Source: Anaerolineaceae bacterium
GTDB taxonomy: Bacteria > Chloroflexota > Anaerolineae > Aggregatilineales > Phototrophicaceae
NCBI GenBank assembly: GCA_020634115.1
Contig: JACKCH010000044.1
Span: 1 to 5,991 of the forward strand
Length of the DNA stretch: 5,991 nt
Direction of reading: 5' to 3'
The notes under the pieces were generated by a model. That model saw only the letters and a program-made list of their open reading frames with translations, had not been told where the DNA came from and made no database searches. Below are positions 1 to 4,315 of this stretch, piece by piece. Made by a program: the position numbers and the translations under genes. How positions within the stretch are numbered: position 1 is the stretch's first letter; every line of letters begins with the position of its first letter.

Positions 1-1
1 G

Positions 2-166
2 CGCAATTACCGGCCTGACGCCCCCGGTCTTTACACGGCATCTGTGGTCACTAGCAACAACCATAGCGTCACCAACGGCACACTGACCGTCCTATTGACC
101 TCACGTAACAGCCGCTATACCCGGTTGAGTGGGGTCCGCATCGTCGGTACGCCGCCCGGCGGCTAA
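2..166 (+). CDS. C-terminal fragment of an unidentified, possibly extracellular beta-rich protein (5' end outside window)
   Basis: Reading from base 2 gives 54 sense codons without a stop before TAA at 164-166; the other two + frames are interrupted in this stretch. The translated end contains alternating hydrophobic and polar residues rich in Thr, Ser, Asn and Val (for example YTASVVTSNN and GTLTVLLTS), which suggests beta strands of an Ig-like or adhesin-like extracellular domain. The last residues are VGTPPGG. A hairpin with a T-run starts about 30 bases after the stop, as expected for the end of a transcription unit. No family can be named from so short a piece. It could also be a chance open frame, since only 54 codons are visible. 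Confidence 0.5.
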   Translation, partial: RNYRPDAPGLYTASVVTSNNHSVTNGTLTVLLTSRNSRYTRLSGVRIVGTPPGG

Positions 167-196
167 CCGTTGACAAATCACGATGATTGCATTCAC

Positions 197-234
197 GGGG
201 GGCGCAGCGGTATGTTGCGCCCCTCTGCGTTTTT
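197..234 (+). terminator. Rho-independent terminator after the left-edge gene
   Basis: GGGGCGCA (199-206) pairs perfectly with TGCGCCCC (216-223) around a 9-base loop. A G-T and a G-C pair extend the stem to 197/225. A T-run at 230-234 follows after a short gap. It lies about 30 bases after the stop at 164-166 and before the next promoter candidate, so it most likely ends the upstream transcription unit. Confidence 0.65.
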
Positions 235-277
235 CCCATTTTTGCCCCCGTATGATGATGGGAAAAACCGCTCACAG

Positions 278-286
278 TGTTATACT
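278..286 (+). promoter_or_regulatory. Candidate extended -10 promoter for the DinB-like/korB-like unit
   Basis: The bases TG-T-TATACT form an extended -10 element (TGnTATAAT type) with five of six matches in the hexamer. Transcription would start near 293 and leave a leader of about 25 bases before the ATG at 318. No good -35 hexamer is seen at 17 bases upstream, which is tolerable for extended -10 promoters. It sits directly behind the terminator at 197-234, where a new unit would be expected to begin. The assignment rests on pattern alone. Confidence 0.45.
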
Positions 287-317
287 AAAAACAGGATTTC
301 GGATTGCTGAGGATAAA

Positions 318-839
318 ATGCACGAGACACTCGACAAGCCTAAAATGCTGGCGCTTCTACATACAGAATATGCGTTTGTCGAGCGAACCCTGGCGCTGGT
401 GCCGCCCGAACGCATGGAAGAAGTCGGCGCACAGGGGGCAAACAGTGTTTGGACAGTCAAGGATACCATCGCGCATCTAACCGCCTGGGAAAGACGCGCT
501 GTCAGATGGCTGGCGGAAGCAGCAGCAGGCAATCCCCCGACCATCCCATCAGGAGGCTTTACGGACGCCAGTGTGGATGCCCTCAATGAGCAGACCTACC
601 AGGAAAACAAGGATCGCCCGGTTGAGGTCGTGCTGGCGGACTTCCAACGCACTCATCGGGACGTGATTGCCGGGCTTGAGGCGCTGCCGGAAACCGACCT
701 GTTTGAACTCCATCGGCTGAAGGGGATCTGGCGTGAACCGCCATTCGCGCTCATCGCCGGGAACACCTACGAACACTATCCAGAGCATATCGCGCTGGTG
801 CGACAGTGGTTGCGACAAATCGAAAAAAGTGGACAATAA
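318..839 (+). CDS. DinB-like / ClbS-DfsB-type four-helix-bundle protein
   Basis: This 173-residue protein belongs by pattern to the DinB/YfiT-like superfamily, probably the ClbS/DfsB branch. Its N-terminal part has the characteristic W-T-V-K-D-x-I-A-H-L-x-A-W-E segment (residues 45-58) and its C-terminal part the N-T-Y-E-H-Y-P-E-H-I segment (149-158). H53, H153 and H157 fit the metal-binding triad (one His, then HxxxH) of DinB-like proteins. Members are small soluble helical proteins. Some act as metal-dependent thiol transferases and ClbS hydrolyses colibactin, but the substrate here cannot be read from sequence. The ATG at 318 is preferred because GAGG (309-312) precedes it by 5 bases; the frame stays open back to an ATG at 183, but that start would run through the terminator and promoter candidate. 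The next gene follows after 23 bases on the same strand, so the two are probably co-transcribed. Family is fairly sure; function unknown. Confidence 0.8.
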   Translation: MHETLDKPKMLALLHTEYAFVERTLALVPPERMEEVGAQGANSVWTVKDTIAHLTAWERRAVRWLAEAAAGNPPTIPSGGFTDASVDALNEQTYQENKDRPVEVVLADFQRTHRDVIAGLEALPETDLFELHRLKGIWREPPFALIAGNTYEHYPEHIALVRQWLRQIEKSGQ

Positions 840-862
840 AGGGAAACGTTAAAGGCGAGATT

Positions 863-2431
863 ATGACCGACATTCCCGTGCAAAATATCCCAACGTACAC
901 CCGTAAAGACTTTGCTTCTGACCAGACCGTGCGCTGGTGTCCCGGCTGCGGTGATTACGCCATCATCGCCGGGGTGCAGAAAACACTGCCCGGCCTCGGC
1001 ATTCCCAAAGAAAATATCGTCTTTATCTCCGGCATTGGCTGTTCCAGCCGGTTCCCCTATTACATGAATACCTATGGCATCCACAGCATTCACGGACGCG
1101 CGCCCACGCTGGCGACAGGACTCAAGATCGCCCGCCCAGAACTCAGTGTGTGGGTGGTGACTGGCGACGGCGACGGTCTGAGCATCGGCGGTAATCACCT
1201 GCTGCACGCCTGCCGCCGCAACATTGACCTGAACATCCTGCTCTTTAATAACCGGATTTATGGGCTGACCAAAGGCCAATATTCCCCCACTTCCCTTCCC
1301 GGCACGAAGACCAAGTCTTCTCCGATGGGTTCGATTGAACCGGCCTTTAACCCGGTTGCTGTCGCGCTGGGGGCAGAAGCGACGTTCATCGCCCGCACGA
1401 TGGATACCCTCACCCGCCACCTGGAAGCCACGCTGTTGGCCGCCGCCGAGCATAAAGGCACATCGTTCGTTGAAATCTTCCAGAACTGCGTCATTTTCAA
1501 TAACGGCACCTGGGAGCATGTAGCGGAGAAAAGCACCCAGGACGATAACGCGCTGTTCCTGGAACACGGCCAGCCGATGATTTTCGGCAAGGACAAGGAC
1601 AAAGGGCTGCGGCTCAACGGCCTGCGGTTGGAAGTCGTCCAGCTTGGGAACGGCGCGACCGAGGCCGATCTGCTGGTGCACGATGAAACCAACGACCATC
1701 TGGCCTACCTGCTCACGCAGATGGATTACCCGGACTTCCCGGTGCCTTTCGGCGTCATATACCGGACGCCCAAACCCTCCTACGAGGAACTGTTGATGGG
1801 GCAGATCCATGAATCCCAGGCGAAGAAACCCGATACCGATTTACGGGCGTTGTATCAGGCCGATTACACCTGGACGATTGAGGAAGAAGCTGAACCCGAA
1901 GTCATGATGAGTGATACCACCGAGACGATGGCAATCAGCGGCCTGGACGAAGCCTATATGGATGAGATGGGCGAAGAACTCGGCCAATTGACGCGGGAAA
2001 TGACGAGCCAGGAAAGCCCCTATGCCGACATCACCCAGGCACCTATCGCGGTATTACACCAGAACCGCACGCCAATCACAGTGACGCCGGACACCTCGTT
2101 GGCACAGGCGATTACAATGATGCAGGAGGCTGGTGTGGGGGCGCTGTTGGTAGTGGATACCGAATCACACCCGGTGGGAATTTTCACCGAAGGCGATGTC
2201 CTGATGAAAATCGCCACCCGCGTCACCGACCTAGAGAGTCGCACGGTCAGCGAATTCATGACTCCCAACCCGGACACCCTGCCAGCGCACGTTTCGATTG
2301 CCCATGCACTGCACCTGATGTCGATCCACCATTACCGCCACATTCCCATCGTAGACGATAGTGGGCTGGTGCAAGGCGTTGTCTCCTTCCGCGACATGGT
2401 ACGCTACATCGAAACCGTCTTTGACCGGTAA
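863..2431 (+). CDS. korB: 2-oxoacid:ferredoxin oxidoreductase beta subunit (KorB type) fused to a C-terminal CBS domain pair
   Basis: The protein has 522 residues. Residues 1-339 match a whole OFOR beta subunit, which binds thiamine diphosphate and one [4Fe-4S] cluster. With an alpha subunit it oxidatively decarboxylates a 2-oxoacid (often 2-oxoglutarate) with CoA and ferredoxin, or runs in reverse. Visible motifs are RWCPGCGD (24-31), GIGCSSR (57-63), the ThDP motif from GDGDG (101-105) to NN (129-130), and FQNC (206-209). C26, C29, C60 and C208 match the four cluster ligands known from archaeal OFOR. The beta part ends with the family-like TWTI (336-339). An acidic linker (about 340-390) follows, then CBS1 (about 393-452) and CBS2 (about 461-518). 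Each CBS has a G-h-h-[TS]-x-x-D nucleotide-contact motif (GIFTEGD 439-445; GVVSFRD 505-511). The ATG at 863 is chosen because AAGG lies 7 bases upstream and it avoids overlap with the preceding gene; an in-frame ATG at 806 is the alternative. The gene symbol is by family; the exact 2-oxoacid is unproven. No alpha subunit is adjacent. Confidence 0.9.
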   Translation: MTDIPVQNIPTYTRKDFASDQTVRWCPGCGDYAIIAGVQKTLPGLGIPKENIVFISGIGCSSRFPYYMNTYGIHSIHGRAPTLATGLKIARPELSVWVVTGDGDGLSIGGNHLLHACRRNIDLNILLFNNRIYGLTKGQYSPTSLPGTKTKSSPMGSIEPAFNPVAVALGAEATFIARTMDTLTRHLEATLLAAAEHKGTSFVEIFQNCVIFNNGTWEHVAEKSTQDDNALFLEHGQPMIFGKDKDKGLRLNGLRLEVVQLGNGATEADLLVHDETNDHLAYLLTQMDYPDFPVPFGVIYRTPKPSYEELLMGQIHESQAKKPDTDLRALYQADYTWTIEEEAEPEVMMSDTTETMAISGLDEAYMDEMGEELGQLTREMTSQESPYADITQAPIAVLHQNRTPITVTPDTSLAQAITMMQEAGVGALLVVDTESHPVGIFTEGDVLMKIATRVTDLESRTVSEFMTPNPDTLPAHVSIAHALHLMSIHHYRHIPIVDDSGLVQGVVSFRDMVRYIETVFDR

Positions 2432-2456
2432 CACTAGATAACACGACCCTGCAAAA

Positions 2457-2488
2457 CAAAAGAGGCGGCACACAGGCCGCCTCTTTTG
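2457..2488. terminator. Strong bidirectional terminator between convergent genes
   Basis: Bases 2457-2469 pair perfectly with 2476-2488 (13 base pairs, core AGAGGCGGC/GCCGCCTCT) around the loop ACACAG. The + strand reads CTTTT at the 3' side of the stem, and the - strand reads TTTTGTTTTG, so either direction yields a GC-rich stem followed by U residues. It lies 25 bases after the + strand stop at 2431 and 18 bases after the - strand stop at 2507, and therefore probably serves both convergent genes. Confidence 0.85.
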
Positions 2489-2506
2489 CATTCAGATGGT
2501 TGAGTC

Positions 2507-4003
2507 TTAGTTATTGATCCGCGTCAGGGTGGCGTTCAGCGTCCACTGAACATAAGTGGCATCCCCGCCGGAGGCGATGATCCGCACCGCGCCCGTATCC
2601 GAGTCGGCGTTCACGGTTCGCTCAAACGTCTGCCCACAGGTATAGTCCCGACCATCAATACGGAATATGATAAAGTTCGAGCCGTTACCGGAGCAGACCA
2701 GCGCGATAGATAACTGCCCGCGTCCGCCCGGCAGCGACTGGTTCGGGTTCAGCCCGGAGGTATCGTAGCTGACCACATCTTCCACATCACCATTCGGGAA
2801 AGAAACGTAATCACTCAGGCTGATGCTGCCATCCAGCGGCACGACCATCCGGGTGTTGCTATCGGGCGGTGCAGTCGGTGCGGCCTGGGTAGCGGTGGGT
2901 GGCGGGGGTTGAGTGGGCTGCGACGGCTGTGTGGGCTGGGACGGTTGGGTGGGCTGTTCTCCGCCAGTGACCGGCGTCGGTGAAGGCGCGATAGTCGGCG
3001 CGGATGGCTGCTGCGGCGCGGCGGGTGCCTGCATAAACGGCAGGTTTGCGCACGGGCCATTCAGCATCGTCACACTCCCGGCGACCCACCCCTGAATACC
3101 GCCGGGGATCATGACCACATACCAACCGGCGTTCTGACCAACCACCTCGAAATACTGCCCGACTTGCATCGTCGCGAGGACATTGTACTCTGTGCCGGGG
3201 CCGCTTCGGACATTCACCGCGCCATTGGCCGGCGAGGCACTACAGATGTTCGCAGGCGGGCCGACAGGTGCTGAAACTTCTTCCGTCGCAACCGGCGACG
3301 GGGGACTGCTGGCAGCGCCCTGGCTGACCACGACCAACCCTGGCGTCCCCGGTGTAGTCGCTTTAATCACCACAGTGAAATTGCCACTCGCCGCCGGAAG
3401 TGGCAGTGTGAAATCGTGGAACCCAATCAGAATGGCGATAATCTGGCCGCTGGGATTGTGGACTTCCACCGAGAAGGCCGTTTCCATCGGGCTGGCCTGG
3501 AACAGGATAGGGGTCGTGCCGCCCGGATTGCCCGTAACCAGGATCGTCTGTGTACCAGTTGTCAGGTCAACCTGCGCCGCGCCGTTCAATGGCACTGCGC
3601 CCGTGCTGCTGGCTCCAAGGGTCAACCGCAGATTAAAAGTGCCACGGGTGTTGTTGGCGCTGCCCACCAGCAGTGAATACACACCGGTTTCGGTGAGTTG
3701 ATACGTCAGGCCGGAATCGCTCCCGCTGAAACTGAACGGATTATTATCGTTGTTCGCCAGCGGCACGCCGCCCGGACTGAGTAACGTCAGCGTCGGGTCC
3801 AGCCCGGGACTGGTCGCGCTCACTTCAACCGCCACCAGCTCCCCAACATTCCCCTGGAAGGTATACAGCACCACCGGAGACTGGTCGCTGACCGTCCCAG
3901 ACATGGTCTGTCCATAGGCGATAAATCCACCCTGGGCGGAGACAACGCCGACCAATAACAGGCACAGCGCCATCACAACTACAGATTTGAAACGAAATGA
4001 CAT
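2507..4003 (-). CDS. Secreted modular protein: PPC-like domain, beta domain, SH3b domain, P/Q-rich linker, unassigned C-terminal domain (paralog 1)
   Basis: The 498-residue product starts with a Sec signal peptide (basic SFRFK, hydrophobic core 8-21, likely cleavage after VSA at 23). Residues 24-130 resemble a bacterial pre-peptidase C-terminal (PPC) beta domain, with F-x-A-Y-G-Q, V-L-Y-T-F, a DPTLTLLSP strand and an N/D-rich LANNDNNPF loop. A second beta domain spans about 134-230. An SH3b domain (about 253-320) has NVRSGPGTEYNV and QGWV and is bracketed by C254 and C318, which may form a disulfide. A Pro/Gln/Thr linker (about 321-381) carries QPTQPS repeats. The C-terminal domain (384-498) has C437 and C456 and matches no family I can name. 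No catalytic site, sorting signal or C-terminal membrane segment is seen, so it is probably a released or wall-associated binding protein. The ATG at 4003 has a strong ribosome site and aligns with the next copy's signal peptide; ATGs at 4018 and 4051 would extend the signal peptide. Confidence 0.88.
   Translation of the reverse strand: MSFRFKSVVVMALCLLLVGVVSAQGGFIAYGQTMSGTVSDQSPVVLYTFQGNVGELVAVEVSATSPGLDPTLTLLSPGGVPLANNDNNPFSFSGSDSGLTYQLTETGVYSLLVGSANNTRGTFNLRLTLGASSTGAVPLNGAAQVDLTTGTQTILVTGNPGGTTPILFQASPMETAFSVEVHNPSGQIIAILIGFHDFTLPLPAASGNFTVVIKATTPGTPGLVVVSQGAASSPPSPVATEEVSAPVGPPANICSASPANGAVNVRSGPGTEYNVLATMQVGQYFEVVGQNAGWYVVMIPGGIQGWVAGSVTMLNGPCANLPFMQAPAAPQQPSAPTIAPSPTPVTGGEQPTQPSQPTQPSQPTQPPPPTATQAAPTAPPDSNTRMVVPLDGSISLSDYVSFPNGDVEDVVSYDTSGLNPNQSLPGGRGQLSIALVCSGNGSNFIIFRIDGRDYTCGQTFERTVNADSDTGAVRIIASGGDATYVQWTLNATLTRINN
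2913..2956 (-). repeat. 18-base tandem repeat coding for the QPTQPS linker
   Basis: About two and a half copies of an 18-base unit begin with GTGGGCTG at 2913, 2931 and 2949 on the + strand. The first two copies differ at a few bases. On the coding (-) strand they specify the six-residue unit Q-P-T-Q-P-S within the linker of paralog 1 (around residues 349-366). Such in-frame repeats change linker length without breaking the frame. Confidence 0.8.
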
Positions 4004-4009
4004 TTCTAG

Positions 4010-4016
4010 CTCCCTC
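4010..4016 (-). promoter_or_regulatory. Ribosome binding site that decides the start of paralog 1
   Basis: The - strand reads GAGGGAG here, with 6 bases to the ATG at 4003-4001. The alternative upstream ATG at 4018 overlaps this site and has nothing comparable in front of it. The same GAGGGAG appears before the second paralog (5956-5962, 8 bases from its ATG). Confidence 0.75.
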
Positions 4017-4027
4017 ATTACTTGTAC

Positions 4028-4049
4028 AAAATAAAAAGTCCGTGCGGAC
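4028..4049 (-). promoter_or_regulatory. Short palindrome plus T-run in the leader of paralog 1 (possible attenuator or operator)
   Basis: Bases 4038-4049 are a perfect 12-base palindrome, GTCCGTGCGGAC on the + strand. On the transcribed (-) strand it is followed at once by TTTTTATTTT (4037-4028). This resembles a minimal intrinsic terminator about 35 bases before the start codon. However, the central bases must form the loop, so the RNA stem is only about 4 pairs and would be weak. A dimeric repressor site is an equally good reading. Confidence 0.3.
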
Positions 4050-4094
4050 ATGGATACAGTAAAGCATAAAATGAGCAGATTGTCTGACCGATAG

Positions 4095-4111
4095 CCTACG
4101 AAAAACCTACG
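4095..4111. repeat. Direct repeat CCTACG with 11-base period
   Basis: CCTACG occurs at 4095-4100 and again at 4106-4111, separated by AAAAA. The period of 11 bases places both copies on the same face of the helix, as in direct-repeat operators of OmpR/PhoB-type response regulators. It lies about 92-108 bases before the start codon of paralog 1. The binding role is inference; a 6-base repeat can arise by chance. Confidence 0.35.
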
Positions 4112-4234
4112 CGAAGGGATTTTTTACATCGTTTTTTCAGGATATATTCTACTTCTTTATCGTTCGAGGCGACCGGAAACGAATCGGTGCGGATACCTGA
4201 TCTATCAAATGACCAGATCGGCAAATGAACACAG

Positions 4235-4258
4235 AGAGGCGGCCAGTGTGCCGCCTCT
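4235..4258 (-). terminator. Hairpin terminator after paralog 2
   Basis: AGAGGCGGC (4235-4243) pairs with GCCGCCTCT (4250-4258) around a 6-base loop, a 9-pair GC-rich stem. It lies 57 bases after the stop of the second secreted-protein gene (4316) and before the upstream region of the first, so it probably separates the two units. The tail on the - strand (CTGTGTTCATTT) is only moderately T-rich, so termination may be incomplete or need Rho. The stem and loop are almost identical to those at 2459-2484 in the opposite orientation. Confidence 0.6.
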
Positions 4259-4315
4259 TTGCGTAAATATGATATTTGTCTCTCGTGCCTCAGCATTCAA
4301 GACTTAGCACTGCGC

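Larger units (their letters stand above)
4004..4234. promoter_or_regulatory. Upstream and leader region of paralog 1, probable promoter region
   Basis: This stretch between the paralog hairpin and the ATG at 4003 is more AT-rich than the flanking genes and has no convincing gene. It contains two A6 tracts on the - strand (4120-4125 and 4132-4137, 12 bases apart), a CCTACG direct repeat with 11-base period (4095-4100, 4106-4111), an imperfect 7-pair hairpin (4197-4203/4215-4221), a 12-base palindrome followed by a T-run (4028-4049) and the 8-base palindrome TTGTACAA (4022-4029). TATGCT on the - strand (about 4062-4067) could serve as a -10 box, but I see no matching -35, so no promoter is fixed. 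The promoter of paralog 1 should lie here unless the upstream copy is read through. Confidence 0.45.

Noticed and set aside
170..175. TTGACA as a -35 box
   Set aside because: The bases 17 positions downstream (around 193-198) do not resemble a -10 box and fall into the terminator stem. The extended -10 at 278-286 is a better candidate.
69..275. - strand frame of 68 codons at the left edge
   Set aside because: It crosses the + strand terminator and overlaps the better-supported + strand gene end; its composition is unlike a protein.
183..317. In-frame upstream extension of the DinB-like protein from the ATG at 183
   Set aside because: The extension would be translated across the terminator and the promoter candidate and does not resemble the family's N-terminus. 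The ATG at 318 has its own ribosome site.
776..1810. Long open frame on the - strand (344 codons) opposite the oxidoreductase gene
   Set aside because: It lies entirely antisense to a gene with clear catalytic motifs, its translation has no recognisable motif, and such shadow frames are common in GC-rich coding DNA.
2907..2960. Possible CRISPR-like or regulatory array in the G-rich repeats
   Set aside because: The 18-base period without spacers and the perfect agreement with a six-residue protein repeat show it is coding low-complexity sequence.
3183..3701. Open frame on the + strand (172 codons) opposite paralog 1
   Set aside because: It mirrors the conserved PPC, second beta and SH3b coding sequence and has no own ribosome site or motif.
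4096..4296. Small - strand frame of 66 codons in the gap between the paralogs, ending in a Lys-rich stretch
   Set aside because: It runs through the terminator hairpin at 4235-4258, has no good ribosome site, and its lysine-rich end comes from A-tracts. I see no family resemblance.
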